Positions 44,605-53,571 are shown, numbered from the stretch's first letter. The stretch is DNA of 64,000 nucleotides from Arthrobacter sp. RIT-PI-e (GCF_001187915.1 NZ_LGIU01000085.1:62001-126000), one strand, 5' to 3'. Numbers and translations are program-made. Notes: generated from the letters alone by a model not told the origin.

Positions 44605-45294
44605 ATGGGTGAGGGGGAGGCGGTACTCGAGGCGGACGCGCTGCTCGTGGGGTACGCGGGGGCACCGGTGTGCGGGGAGGTCTCCTTCACCGTGGGGTCC
44701 GGCGAGGTCCTCGCGGTGGTGGGCGGCAACGGTGCGGGGAAGTCCACCGTGGTCAAGACCCTGGCCGGCCGGCAGCCCCCGCTGTCGGGAGAGGCACGCG
44801 TCCACGGCCTGCCCGTACTGCCCGACGCCGTCCTGTTCCGGCGCCGGGTGGCCACCGTGTTCGACGAGGACGTCTTCTTCCCCGCACTCACCGTCCGGGA
44901 GCACCTGCTGCTGGTGGCCCGGGGTCACTCGCTCGCATCACCGGAGGAACGCGTCCGCGACGAGATCGGGTTCTTCGGCTTGGCGGACCGGGCGGACGCC
45001 GTCCCGGACGCCCTGTCCTCGGGGCAGCGCCGGCGTCTGCTGCTGGCGGCGGGACTGATCCGTCCGTCGTCGCTCCTGCTCCTCGACGAGCCGGAGCAGC
45101 GCCTCGATCCGGTGATGCGCGATGCCCTGGCGGGACGGATCCGTGGTCACGTGGATGACGGCGGCGCGGTGCTCCTGGTGACGCACGATCCGCGGCTCCT
45201 GGTGCGGACCGCCTCGCGATGCCTGGTGATCGACGAGGTTCCCACCATGGTGAGTCCCGAGCAAGGGGCCGTGATCATCGCGGGGTCATCGTGA
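44605..45294 (+). CDS. ABC transporter ATP-binding protein
   Basis: A 229-residue single ABC domain. Walker A is GGNGAGKST, the signature is LSSGQRRRLLLAAGL, Walker B is LLLLDEPEQRLD, and the switch is LLVTHD. The Q-loop region (VFDEDVFFPALTVREHL) fits exporters. It is followed after 27 bases by a large membrane protein of the DUF6297 type, the usual actinobacterial partner, so together they probably form an exporter of unknown cargo. Confidence 0.9.
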   Translation: MGEGEAVLEADALLVGYAGAPVCGEVSFTVGSGEVLAVVGGNGAGKSTVVKTLAGRQPPLSGEARVHGLPVLPDAVLFRRRVATVFDEDVFFPALTVREHLLLVARGHSLASPEERVRDEIGFFGLADRADAVPDALSSGQRRRLLLAAGLIRPSSLLLLDEPEQRLDPVMRDALAGRIRGHVDDGGAVLLVTHDPRLLVRTASRCLVIDEVPTMVSPEQGAVIIAGSS

Positions 45295-45321
45295 CGCGGT
45301 GCTCGGCGTGACCGGCCCGCT

Positions 45322-46842
45322 GTGGTGCTTCCCGTGACGGGCTCGGCGGCGGACGGGCGTGAGCTCGCGCGGGACCTGGCGAGGTTCACGCGCCGTTCCT
45401 CCCGGCGCCACACCCGCGAGCGGACGTCCGTGGTGGACGTGGTCGTGGACCTGTACTCCACGGTGCTCGCCCTCGCGTGCGTGCTGGCCGTGGTGGTGTC
45501 CTTCGTGCTGGCGCTCCGTGAGGAACTCGTGGCGCGGAGCCTGGCCGAGGGCGGTCTCGTGGACCAGCAGTGGCAGGTCCTGCCCCAGGGGGTGCTGTGG
45601 TCAGGGCTCACGTACCTGGCCCTCGTGGGCGTGCTAATCACGGCCCGCAAGCTCGGGCCGGTGGCGGTCGCGCAGGCGGAAGGCGCCTGGTGGTTGCCGC
45701 TGCCGGTCGATCGCCGGCCCGTGATCCTGCCGGGTTTCCTCCGCCGGGTCGCCACCGTGGGAGTCGGGGCCTCAACACTCCACGTCCCCTTCGGCCTCCT
45801 CACCGCCGGCACACGATCGCTGGGAGCCCAGCTGCTCGCGGCCGCCACCTTCGGTGCAGGTGCCGTGATCGCCGTCGGAGGTGCGGCACTCCTGCAACTG
45901 GGGTACGCCCGTGGTCCGGGGGCGCGCGTCCTGGGCGCGGTGGGCCTCGTACCCCTGGCCCTCCTGCCGTTCCTCGCGCACCCGGTACCCCTGCTGGTCG
46001 CCGTCCTGGGCGCAGGGGCGCTGGTGGTGTACGTGGGCTCCCGGGTGGCCACGATCCCCGGTGCCGAGCTGGTGAGAGGGGGAGCGGTCTCCGGGCGCGT
46101 GGGTGCGTCCCTCTTCTTTCTGGACACGAACGAACTGGCGAGGGCCCTGGCGGCGAGTGCCCGCCCCGCTGCGGCCGGACGGTCGGCCCGCTTCTACGCC
46201 GGGGCGGTCCGCGGACCCTTCACCGCACTGGTGCGTGCGGACGTGGTGGCCTTCCTCCGGGTGCAGCCGAGGCCGATCGGCCCGCTCGCCTGGTTGCTGG
46301 TCTGCATCGCTCCCGTGCTCGTGGAGCCCGCCCTGCCGGTGCTGCTGAACCTCGCGGTGATCGCCGTGGCCGGCTCCGCCACGGCGTCGGGGTTCGGGAC
46401 GGTGGCGCGCAGGACGGCGATCGTCCCGGAACTCGACGCCCTCATCCCGCTCGCCCCGTCGCTCGTACGCTGCAGCAGGGTCCTCGCGCCCGCGCTGGCG
46501 ATGTCCGCCTGGCTGGGCGTGCTGACGGCCGCCCTCGCACTGCTGGGGGCGGCAGGACCGTCATTGATCCTGCTCGGAGCGACGGCGGGCATCGGCACGG
46601 GGGCCGGGGTGGTCCGGGCGGCCTCACGCCCTCCGACGGACTGGACGCGGCCGCTCCTGGACACCCCCTTCGGGCCGGTGCCGAGTGAACAACTGGGCAC
46701 CCTGCTCCGGGGGATCGACATGACGATCCTCGCGCTGGTCCCCCTGCTGATCGCCCTGTACCTCGGGGACGTCACCGGGGTGCTGCTCCTCGCGCAGCTC
46801 GTGGCGAGCGCGATCGTCGTCGTCGTCTGCGCGCAGGACTGA
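45322..46842 (+). CDS. Large membrane protein, DUF6297-type ABC permease
   Basis: A 506-residue protein with about ten hydrophobic helices and no ATP site. The N-terminal basic region (RFTRRSSRRHTRERTS) leads into VVDLYSTVLALACVLAVVVSFVLAL. A QxxWQVLPxG segment, the central PVDRRPVILPGFLR, and paired helices in the second half match actinobacterial DUF6297 proteins encoded beside ABC ATPases. Start is uncertain among GTG 45322, 45325 and 45334. It is followed by a strong hairpin. Confidence 0.78.
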   Translation: MVLPVTGSAADGRELARDLARFTRRSSRRHTRERTSVVDVVVDLYSTVLALACVLAVVVSFVLALREELVARSLAEGGLVDQQWQVLPQGVLWSGLTYLALVGVLITARKLGPVAVAQAEGAWWLPLPVDRRPVILPGFLRRVATVGVGASTLHVPFGLLTAGTRSLGAQLLAAATFGAGAVIAVGGAALLQLGYARGPGARVLGAVGLVPLALLPFLAHPVPLLVAVLGAGALVVYVGSRVATIPGAELVRGGAVSGRVGASLFFLDTNELARALAASARPAAAGRSARFYAGAVRGPFTALVRADVVAFLRVQPRPIGPLAWLLVCIAPVLVEPALPVLLNLAVIAVAGSATASGFGTVARRTAIVPELDALIPLAPSLVRCSRVLAPALAMSAWLGVLTAALALLGAAGPSLILLGATAGIGTGAGVVRAASRPPTDWTRPLLDTPFGPVPSEQLGTLLRGIDMTILALVPLLIALYLGDVTGVLLLAQLVASAIVVVVCAQD

Positions 46843-46886
46843 GGCGCCGCGCTCCGGCATCCGGTGCACGCCGCCCCCGGTCGACT

Positions 46887-46936
46887 CCCCGATCGGCCCG
46901 CACCACGGGGTGCCGCTGGGGGCGGACCGATCGGGG
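46887..46936. terminator. Bidirectional terminator
   Basis: CCCCGATCGG-CCCGC (46887-46901) pairs with GGCGG-ACCGATCGGGG ending at 46936. It lies between the convergent DUF6297-type gene (stop 46842) and the lipoprotein gene (stop 46938). Confidence 0.75.
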
Positions 46937-46937
46937 G

Positions 46938-47516
46938 TCATTCGTTGACGAGCACGGGGACCCCGACGGCGGCCGACACGGCCCGGTCCGCGAACTCCGG
47001 CGGAACCATGATGGCGAACTCCTCCGGTTCGGAAGGTCCACCGTGGGTGTGTCCGGCGTCGGGTTCGTGGTCGAAGCGATCGGCCCCGAGGAGGTTCCCC
47101 TGCTCGTCGTAGAAGCCCGCCAGGACCTGGAGTGCCAGGAGCTCGCTGATGTCGCTGGTGACCACCACCTCGCCGGACACGCCGGTGCCGTCGAAGACCA
47201 GGTCCTCGAGGACGATCCGCTGGTCGAAGGGGCCCTCCGCCTGGACCACCTCCCCCGGTGCGGGGCGGGCGTCCGCGATGCTCTCCAGCTCGGGTTCACC
47301 CTCGGGTGCTTCCAGGTCGGGGAACGCCGTCCGGACCACCGCGGTGGGCTCCGCGGCCGTCTCCTCCGTCGGCTGGGCCGTGGCTGTCGCCTGCGCGACC
47401 CCCTGCGGCTCGGCGTCAGGCGTGGCGGGGGTGCAGCCGGTGAGCAGCAGGCCGAGCGCGAGGCCGGCGAGGACGGCGGGGAGGCGCGGGGACGGGGGCG
47501 GTGGGGTGGTGTTCAT
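46938..47516 (-). CDS. Predicted lipoprotein of unknown function
   Basis: A 192-residue protein. The N-terminus has a Pro-rich lead, a hydrophobic core, and lipobox LTGC (AGLALGLLLTGC), so it should be lipid-anchored outside the membrane. A Thr/Glu/Ala-rich linker follows, then a beta-rich domain (VLEDLVFDGTGVSGEVVVTSDISELLALQVLAGFYDEQGNLLG, in parts). A cluster of His (DAGHTHGG) could bind metal. ATG 47516 follows CAGGAATC. It is downstream of phoA, behind that gene's terminator. Confidence 0.75.
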   Translation of the reverse strand: MNTTPPPPSPRLPAVLAGLALGLLLTGCTPATPDAEPQGVAQATATAQPTEETAAEPTAVVRTAFPDLEAPEGEPELESIADARPAPGEVVQAEGPFDQRIVLEDLVFDGTGVSGEVVVTSDISELLALQVLAGFYDEQGNLLGADRFDHEPDAGHTHGGPSEPEEFAIMVPPEFADRAVSAAVGVPVLVNE

Positions 47517-47535
47517 GATGATTCCTGGTCTGGGC

Positions 47536-47574
47536 CCGAGGGCGGTGACCACCCTCGGTGGTCACCGCCCTCGG
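47536..47574 (-). terminator. Terminator of phoA, 18-bp perfect stem
   Basis: CCGAGGGCGGTGACCACC (47536-47553) pairs exactly with GGTGGTCACCGCCCTCGG (47557-47574) around a CTC loop, 14 bases beyond the phoA stop. Confidence 0.85.
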
Positions 47575-47587
47575 AGGTGGACGTGGG

Positions 47588-49132
47588 TCAGCGGCGAAGA
47601 CGCAGGGCGTCGGTCATGATGCCGAACAGCTCGGTGTTGTCCAGCGTCCTGCTCATCGCACTGCTGCCGGGGCCGTAGGAGTAGATCGGCACATCGGCAC
47701 CCGTGTGGTTGCCGGAGAGGTAGGTCAGCCAGAGGCTCGCCTCCGGTGAGCCGTCCTGGACGTCCGCGGCGTCGTCGGCGGTGCGGAAGGTCGCGGGCGC
47801 GAAGTTGCCCGCGTTGCCCGCGCCTGCACCGTTGACCGGCCCGGTGGAGCGTGCCGGGTCCAGGGTGCTGCGCTGGGTGCGGCTCGGGGCGGAGTTGTTC
47901 GCGGTGTTGCCGCTGTCCACGTTGCTCGGCGGGGTGAGCGCTTCGGCGTTGGTGAACGTGCCCTTCTCGATGATGTTGAAGCCGGCGCACTCGTGGTCGG
48001 CGGTGACGATCACCAGGGTGTTGCGGTCACGCTCGGCGAAGTCCAGGGCGACGGCGACGGCGTCGTCGAAGGCCTTGATCTCCTCGAGGGTCTGGGCTGC
48101 GTCGTTGGCGTGGGAGCGCTTGTCGATCAGCGCGCCCTCGACCTGGAGGAAGAAGCCCTTGCCCGCGCTCTTGGCCTTCTCCTTGCCCTTGAGGTTCTTC
48201 TTGCCGTCCACGAGCACGTCGATGGCCTTGCTGGTCATCTCCGAGAGGGAGGGCTCGGCGGCCTGGACCGCCGTCGGGTTGTCCTGCTTGGTCTTCTCGA
48301 CGGTGAGGTTGCCGGTGTTGAACAGGCCGAACACCTTCGCGCCCGAGGCCGCCTGCAGGTCGTCCCTCGTCGCGGGGACCTTGTCGGTGATGGATCCGAG
48401 CACCGAGTAGCCCTGCGCCTGCAGCGCCTGCTCGTCCGCGGCGTCGAACCGGCCGAGGCCGCCGCCGAAGATCACGTCGGCCGTCCCGTTCCGCGCGATC
48501 TGCTTCGCCACGGGTGTCACCCGGATGTCATCGGTGGCCAGTGCGGCCCCGGAGACCTCGGTGTTCTGGCAGGACGCGGCGGAGTAGACCGGCCCCTGGC
48601 AGCCGCGCGCCAGCACATGGCTCATCTGCCCGGCCGGGGTGGCATCGGTGATCTCGGCGGTGGACACGTTCCCGGTCCGGTACCCGGCCTGCTTGGCCAG
48701 CTCCATGGCCGTGGGAACCACCTGGCCCTTCGCGTCCACGCCCAGGGCCGCGTTGTAGCTCTTCACACCCGAGGACCACGCGGTGGCCGACGACGCCGAG
48801 TCCGTCACGAGGTTCGGCACGAAGTCCGCCTCGCCCGGCTGCCCCGAGTTCTCCTCCACCGCGTACGTCTTCACGTAGCCCTGGGAGGGCAGCGTCTCCA
48901 TGGTCAGCAGGCCGGCGGCGCCCTCGAACCGCTCGCGTCCGGCGGTGACGTGCGTGCGTCCCATGCCGTCGCCGACCAGCAGGATGACGTTCTGGGCACG
49001 GCCCCGGTCCGACTTGTTGACGTCGGCCGGCACGTTCGCCAGCGCGGGGCCGGCCGCACCCCCGGCAGCCATGGTGGCGAGCAGTGCACCAGCAAGTGTC
49101 GCCGAGGCGAGCACCGGAATTTTCCTACGCAT
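47588..49132 (-). CDS. phoA: Alkaline phosphatase PhoA, secreted
   Basis: A 514-residue exported phosphatase. A Sec signal peptide is visible (MRRKIPVLASATLAGALLATM, ending near AGPALA). Metal-site and nucleophile motifs are all present: LVGDGMG, TDSASSATAWSSG with the catalytic Ser of DSA, VEGALIDKRSHAND (E and D ligands), TADHECAG, and HTGADVPIY near the C-terminus. It releases phosphate from external esters. ATG 49132 begins the signal; a PHO-box-like repeat lies 100 bases upstream. Confidence 0.95.
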   Translation of the reverse strand: MRRKIPVLASATLAGALLATMAAGGAAGPALANVPADVNKSDRGRAQNVILLVGDGMGRTHVTAGRERFEGAAGLLTMETLPSQGYVKTYAVEENSGQPGEADFVPNLVTDSASSATAWSSGVKSYNAALGVDAKGQVVPTAMELAKQAGYRTGNVSTAEITDATPAGQMSHVLARGCQGPVYSAASCQNTEVSGAALATDDIRVTPVAKQIARNGTADVIFGGGLGRFDAADEQALQAQGYSVLGSITDKVPATRDDLQAASGAKVFGLFNTGNLTVEKTKQDNPTAVQAAEPSLSEMTSKAIDVLVDGKKNLKGKEKAKSAGKGFFLQVEGALIDKRSHANDAAQTLEEIKAFDDAVAVALDFAERDRNTLVIVTADHECAGFNIIEKGTFTNAEALTPPSNVDSGNTANNSAPSRTQRSTLDPARSTGPVNGAGAGNAGNFAPATFRTADDAADVQDGSPEASLWLTYLSGNHTGADVPIYSYGPGSSAMSRTLDNTELFGIMTDALRLRR

Positions 49133-49229
49133 GTGGTCCTCCGAAGATACGTCCCTGAGTGATGAGCGCCGCCCCCGCGTAGCGCACATCACACGGTAGG
49201 CAGCGGGGGTGCAGTCCGGATGGCGTGGA

Positions 49230-49257
49230 GGATGAGCGGGATGACATTCGGGTGAAC
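49230..49257 (-). promoter_or_regulatory. Candidate PHO box upstream of phoA
   Basis: On the minus strand GTTCACC (49257-49251) is followed by TCATCC at 49244-49239 and again at 49235-49230. These resemble the GTTCACC direct repeats bound by PhoP in actinobacteria. Spacing is not the strict 11 bases, so this is tentative. Confidence 0.4.
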
Positions 49258-49373
49258 ACTCGGTGTCGAGAACTCGAAGGCTCAAGCTTCCCGGCCACCG
49301 TCCGGTGCAGCGGTGCTCGATGACCATGCACCGGCATCGGGGGCGGGCGACCGCCGTCGTCGCTCCGTGGTGC

Positions 49374-49877
49374 TCAGCCGAGCTCGACCTTGAACCCGCG
49401 GTGCGAACCTGCGAAGCCCAGGCGCTCGTAGAAGCGGTGGGCGTCCTTCCGTGCTTCGTGCGAGGTGAGCTGCACCAGGCACGCGCCCACCGCGGGTGCC
49501 GCTTCCGCCGTCACCCAGCGCATCACCGCGGTGCCGATCCCGCCCGACCTGTGCGCGCTGTGGACCCGCACCGCCTCCACGAGCAGCCGGGTGGCACCAC
49601 GGCGCGCCAGGCCCGGGATGCGGGTCAGCTGCAGCATGGCCACCGGGGTGCCGGCGTGGTCGGCCGCCACGAGGAGATCGTCGGACGCGTTCTGCAGCAC
49701 CTCGAGCAGCGCGGGCCGGTACGCCTCGGGAGCATCGGCGTCCTCCCTGCCGGCACCGAAGGGGTCGTCGGCCAGCAGGGAGACGAGCGCCGGAAGGTCG
49801 TCCTCCGTGGCGCGCCGCAGCGTGACGGACCTCTCGGGGGTCCGCAGGGTGGTGGGCAGGTCGAGATCGGTCAGCAT
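49374..49877 (-). CDS. GNAT family N-acetyltransferase
   Basis: A 167-residue enzyme. Motif A is VEAVRVHSAHRSGGIGTAVMRWV, with the acetyl-CoA loop RSGGIG, and the late motif is AHRFYERLGFAGSHRG. ATG 49877 begins MLTDLDLPTTL; the longer frame from 49943 lacks family similarity. It sits between phoA and a divergent ATP-grasp enzyme. Substrate unknown. Confidence 0.9.
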   Translation of the reverse strand: MLTDLDLPTTLRTPERSVTLRRATEDDLPALVSLLADDPFGAGREDADAPEAYRPALLEVLQNASDDLLVAADHAGTPVAMLQLTRIPGLARRGATRLLVEAVRVHSAHRSGGIGTAVMRWVTAEAAPAVGACLVQLTSHEARKDAHRFYERLGFAGSHRGFKVELG

Positions 49878-49985
49878 GGCCCCAGCTTCCCATCCGGTGG
49901 GTGCGGGATGTACCTCGAACCGGAATAGGCGCCCCGGGTGCACCGGTTATACGGACACACCAGTCCCCGACGACAAGGATCCACC

Positions 49986-50933
49986 GTGACCACGGTCTAC
50001 GCCCTACACGAGAACCCGGAGTGGTTCCCGCCCTTCGCCCGCGCCTTCGAGGCCGAGGGGGTCGAGGTGGTCGAATGGCTCCTCACCGACGGCGTGCTGG
50101 ATCTCGATTCCGTGCCTCCCGAGGGCATCTTCTGGTCGCGGATCAGCGCCTCGGCGCACACCCGGGACCACGGACTGTCCAAGGACTACGCACGCTCCGT
50201 GCTCTCCTGGCTGGAGGCGCACGGGCGCCGGACGGTCAACGGGCGCCGCGTCCTGGAGCTGGAGATGAGCAAGGTGGACCAGCTCACCGCGTTGAAGGCG
50301 GCCGGCATCGACATCCCGCGCACGGTGGCCGCGGTGGGACGTGAGCGGATCGTCGAGGCCGCTTCCGGTTTCGCGACGCCGTTCATCGTGAAGCACAACC
50401 AGGGCGGCAAGGGTCTCGGGGTCAGGAAGTTCGAGTCCCACGAGGAGCTCGCCGCCTACGTGGCCTCGTCCGAGTTCGAGGAGCCCGCGGACGGCATCAC
50501 CCTGGTGCAGGAGTTCATCCAGGCCGCCGAACCGTTCATCACCCGCGCGGAGATCGTGGGCGGGAGGTTCGTCTACGCCATCACGGCCGACACCGCGCGC
50601 GGCGGGTTCCAGCTGTGCCCGGCGGACGCGTGCGCGATCGACCCGGAGACCGGCAAGCCGATCATGCCTCCCGGGGCCACGATCGCCCCCGAACCCGATC
50701 AGCAGCTGTTCGCCCTGCGGGAGGGCTTCGACTCGCCCGTCATCGCCCGCTTCGAGGAGTTCGCCCGGCGCAACGACCTGGAGGTGTGCGGGATCGAGTT
50801 CATCGAGACCGCCGACGGCCGTGTGTTGACCTACGACGTCAACACGAACACCAACTACAACGCCGCCGTCGAGGCGGTGGCGCCGAAATCCGCGCCCCGC
50901 GAGCTGGTCCGGTACCTGGCAACCCTCGGGTGA
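49986..50933 (+). CDS. ATP-grasp enzyme (RimK/GshB-like ligase)
   Basis: A 315-residue cytoplasmic ligase. ATP-grasp features: PFIVKHNQGGKGLGVRKFES (the lysine and Gly-rich loop), ITLVQEFIQAAEPFITRAEIVGGRFVYAI, and the metal-binding end GIEFIETADGRVLTYDVNTNTNYN. Such enzymes join a carboxylate to an amine or thiol using ATP, as in RimK, glutathione synthetase or peptide ligases. GTG 49986 follows AAGGATCCACC. It stands alone, divergent from the GNAT gene, and is followed by the three-copy repeat. Confidence 0.85.
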   Translation: MTTVYALHENPEWFPPFARAFEAEGVEVVEWLLTDGVLDLDSVPPEGIFWSRISASAHTRDHGLSKDYARSVLSWLEAHGRRTVNGRRVLELEMSKVDQLTALKAAGIDIPRTVAAVGRERIVEAASGFATPFIVKHNQGGKGLGVRKFESHEELAAYVASSEFEEPADGITLVQEFIQAAEPFITRAEIVGGRFVYAITADTARGGFQLCPADACAIDPETGKPIMPPGATIAPEPDQQLFALREGFDSPVIARFEEFARRNDLEVCGIEFIETADGRVLTYDVNTNTNYNAAVEAVAPKSAPRELVRYLATLG

Positions 50934-50943
50934 GACGGCGACG

Positions 50944-51480
50944 TCGCCCGCCCGGTCCGGTGTCGTTCGGCGTCGCCCGCCGGGTGTACCGAGGGGACAG
51001 TAATGACCGCGGATCGCCCTCACGAGTGGTGATGTGTGCCCTTTCGGCGTGGGGGTGGTGCGGGACGGGACGAGGACGACGACGTCGTCGCCTGCTCGCT
51101 CGCCCGACTACCCGGTCCCGTTCGTCCGATCGCCTACTCGCCCGTCCGGTCCGGCACCGTTCGCCGTCGCGCAGTGCCCGCCGGGAGCGCCAAGGGGACA
51201 GTAATGACGGCGGATCGCCCTCGCGAGTGGTGATGTGTGCCCTCTCGTCGTGTAGGTGGAGCGGGACGGGATGACAGGGACGACGTCGTCGTCTGCCTGC
51301 CTATTCGGTCCCGCTCGCCTACTCGCCCGCCTAGTTTGGTCCCGTTCGCTGTCGCGCAGTGTCGCTGCGTGCGCCGAGGGGACAGTAATAACGGCGGATC
51401 GACCTCACGAGTGGTGATGTGTGCCCTCTCGGCGCGGGAGAGGGGCGCGGGACGACGAGGAACCACCGCCGACGTCGCCT
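50944..51480. repeat. Three tandem copies of a roughly 190-bp unit
   Basis: Each unit has an exactly 59-bp core at 50991-51049, 51192-51250 and 51376-51434. Cores differ from each other at only four or five positions and never in length. The core contains GGGGACAGTAAT, GCGGATCG and GAGTGGTGATGTGTGCCC. Start-to-start distances are 201 and 184. Sequence before each core (GTTCG...GTCGCGCAGTG in copies 2 and 3) is also conserved, and copies 1 and 2 carry GACGACGTCGTC further on. Copy 3 breaks off near 51480. No coding frame is preserved well. Confidence 0.85.
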
Positions 51481-51551
51481 GCCTGCGGTAGCGTGCTGCT
51501 ACCGCGCCGGGACGGACGGCCGGACGCATCGGAACGAGGAGGACGGACGCG

Positions 51552-51974
51552 ATGTCGCGCTTCACGAAGGACGGCAAGGTCAAGCAGGACATCATCCCGA
51601 GTACGCTCCAGCGCTCGGAGGAGAAGGCGCAGGACACGTTCGCGGCCACCCTGGACGCCGCGGAGGAGCAGTACGGCGACGGCGAGCGGGCGCACCGTAC
51701 GGCCTTCGCCTCGCTCAAGCACGGGTTCGAGAAGGTGGGGGACCACTGGGAGGCCAAGGAGGAGAGGGGGCCGTCCGACGACCAGGCGGCACGGAGCGGC
51801 AAGAACACCGGGCCGACGGCGGGCGGTGTGGACGCGAGGGCCTCGAAGCGGCATCTCTACGACCTGGCGAAGAAGCTCGACGTGCCGGGACGTTCGTCCA
51901 TGACGAAGGACGAACTCGTCGACGCACTGCAGAAGGCGAACGACCGGGAGACCCGGAAGGCGCGAGAGGGATGA
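51552..51974 (+). CDS. ChaB-like protein with Rho-N/SAP-type C-terminus
   Basis: A 140-residue hydrophilic protein. The N-terminal 60 residues (IPSTLQRSEEKAQDTFAATLDAAEEQYGDGERAHRTAF, in parts) match the ChaB family, small regulators first linked to calcium/proton antiport. The C-terminal segment RHLYDLAKKLDVPGRSSMTKDELVDALQKAN is a short helical motif typical of Rho N-terminal or SAP nucleic-acid binding domains. ATG 51552 follows GAGGAGGACGGACGCG. It begins about 70 bases after the repeat region, an unusual neighbourhood. Confidence 0.8.
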   Translation: MSRFTKDGKVKQDIIPSTLQRSEEKAQDTFAATLDAAEEQYGDGERAHRTAFASLKHGFEKVGDHWEAKEERGPSDDQAARSGKNTGPTAGGVDARASKRHLYDLAKKLDVPGRSSMTKDELVDALQKANDRETRKAREG

Positions 51975-52013
51975 TGCATTACGCAACAGAAGTATTTTCT
52001 AATTGACGGTTCA

Positions 52014-52032
52014 TTAGGTTAGCCTTACTTCT
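52014..52032 (+). promoter_or_regulatory. DtxR/IdeR iron box
   Basis: TTAGGTTAGCCTTACTTCT matches the consensus TTAGGTTAGCCTAACCTAA at 15 of 19 positions. A possible -35 TTGACG lies just upstream. It is 64 bases before the siderophore-binding protein start and should repress it when iron is sufficient. Confidence 0.85.
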
Positions 52033-52095
52033 ATCCGTCCCGGCCCGTCCGGTCCAGAAGTCCCGGCCCGTCCGGCTCAGAAGTCAAGGACCCCC

Positions 52096-53154
52096 ATGTC
52101 CCCCTCGCGTCTCCGCAGCCTCGCGGCTGTCGCTGCGATCGCAGCACTGTCCCTCTCCGCATGCTCCACCGGCCCCGCCGGTACGAACCCGGCTCCGGTG
52201 GGGGACAGTACCGCATCGGCCGATCCGGATGCGTTCCCGGTGACCATCGAGCACGCCTTCGGTGAGACGACCCTCTCCGAGCGGCCCGAGCGCGTGGCCA
52301 CGGTGTCCTGGTCCAATGCGGACGTGGCCCTGGCCCTCGGGGTGGTGCCCGTGGGCATGCCGATCGACTCCTATGGCGGCAACGAGAACGGGTCCACCCC
52401 CTGGAAGGACACGAAACTCGAGGAGCTCGGGGCGGCGATCGGCTCGGAGGACGCACCGGTGCAGTACTCCGAGGCCGACGGGATCCCCTTCGAGGACATC
52501 GCGGCCACGGATCCGGACGTGATCCTGGCCGCGTACTCCGGGTTGTCGCAGGAGGACTACGACACCCTCAGCCGGATCGCCCCGGTGATCGCCTACCCGG
52601 AGCTGCCCTACGGGACGGCCTGGCAGGACTCCACCCGCATGATCGGTGAGGCGCTCGGACTGTCCGACGACGCCGAGCAGCTGGTGGCGGACACCGAGCA
52701 GGCCGTGACGGACGCCGCCGCGGAGTACCCGCAGCTCGAGGGCACCACCTTCATCTACGGGAACCTCGACCCCGCCGGCGCCCAGGGTGTGAACATCTAC
52801 ACCGCCAACGACAACCGTCCTCGGTTCCTCAGTGAGCTGGGCATGGTGCAGGCGGACGTGGTCACCGAGAACACCGCCGGGTCCGAGGAGTTCTTCATCC
52901 CGTGGTCCGCCGAGCGGGCCGACGAGCTGGACTCGGAGATCTTCGTGACCTGGGTCCCGGACGAGTCCACCAAGGAGGCCATCGCCGAGGACCCCCTGCT
53001 CGGACAGATCCCCGCCGTGCGGAACGGGGCCCTGGTGGCCGACAGCGACAACACGCTGACCCTCTCCATCTCCGCGGCCGACCCGCTGAGCCTGCCCTGG
53101 GCGCTCGACCGGTTCCTGCCGATGCTCGCGGAAGCCGCGGACGCGCCGTCCTGA
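52096..53154 (+). CDS. Iron-siderophore ABC transporter substrate-binding lipoprotein
   Basis: A 352-residue lipoprotein: signal AVAAIAALSLSAC with the lipidated Cys at residue 23. The fold is of the FepB/FhuD periplasmic-binding type, shown by FGETTLSERPERVATVSWSNADVALALG and VIAYPEL, with an ATDPDVILAAYSG segment. It captures ferric siderophore. ATG 52096 follows CAAGGACCCCC. No permease or ATPase lies beside it; the likely partner, a FecCD permease, starts at 63788 under another iron box. Confidence 0.92.
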   Translation: MSPSRLRSLAAVAAIAALSLSACSTGPAGTNPAPVGDSTASADPDAFPVTIEHAFGETTLSERPERVATVSWSNADVALALGVVPVGMPIDSYGGNENGSTPWKDTKLEELGAAIGSEDAPVQYSEADGIPFEDIAATDPDVILAAYSGLSQEDYDTLSRIAPVIAYPELPYGTAWQDSTRMIGEALGLSDDAEQLVADTEQAVTDAAAEYPQLEGTTFIYGNLDPAGAQGVNIYTANDNRPRFLSELGMVQADVVTENTAGSEEFFIPWSAERADELDSEIFVTWVPDESTKEAIAEDPLLGQIPAVRNGALVADSDNTLTLSISAADPLSLPWALDRFLPMLAEAADAPS

Positions 53155-53227
53155 CCCGCGTTGCCTTCGGCGGGTATCTCGGCTGGAATGGAGAGGGACC
53201 GACGCTCGACCGATGAAGGGAACCTCG

Positions 53228-53554
53228 ATGGACCAGGCTGAGATCAAGAAACTCCAGGACGCCACCGCCTGGGACAGCAGGGGCAAGAAGCTGGGCGAGG
53301 TGAACCACGTGCACCTCGAGAACGAGTCCGGTATCCCCGCCTGGATCACCGTGTCCCTGGGGCTCCTGAACACCCGCAGGCACTACATCCCGCTGGCGGA
53401 CTCCCGCTTCGAGGGCGAGGACCTCCACGTGGCCTGGACGAGGGACCAGATCACCGATTCCCCGACCACGATCAGTGACATGGAGCTGACCCCGGCCGAG
53501 GAGTCGGGGTTGATCGACTACTACCGGCTGCGGGGCGACACCACCTCGGTCTGA
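53228..53554 (+). CDS. PRC-barrel domain protein
   Basis: A 108-residue soluble protein with one PRC-barrel: ATAWDSRGKKLGEVNHVHLENESGIPAWITVSLG, then TRRHYIPLADSRFEGEDLHVAWTRDQI. PRC barrels occur in RNA-processing and photosynthetic proteins; single-domain copies are common and uncharacterised in Micrococcaceae. ATG 53228 follows GAAGGG. A terminator follows 17 bases after its stop. Confidence 0.88.
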   Translation: MDQAEIKKLQDATAWDSRGKKLGEVNHVHLENESGIPAWITVSLGLLNTRRHYIPLADSRFEGEDLHVAWTRDQITDSPTTISDMELTPAEESGLIDYYRLRGDTTSV

Positions 53555-53571
53555 GCGGTCCGGCAGACGAA

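Noticed and set aside
50944-51480. CRISPR array
   Set aside because: Only three copies, with cores of 59 bp and linkers of 125-140 bp that resemble each other; no cas genes are near.
50991-51491. Small open frames in the repeats (for example starting at 51237)
   Set aside because: Substitutions between copies are not biased to third positions in any frame, and linkers break the frames.
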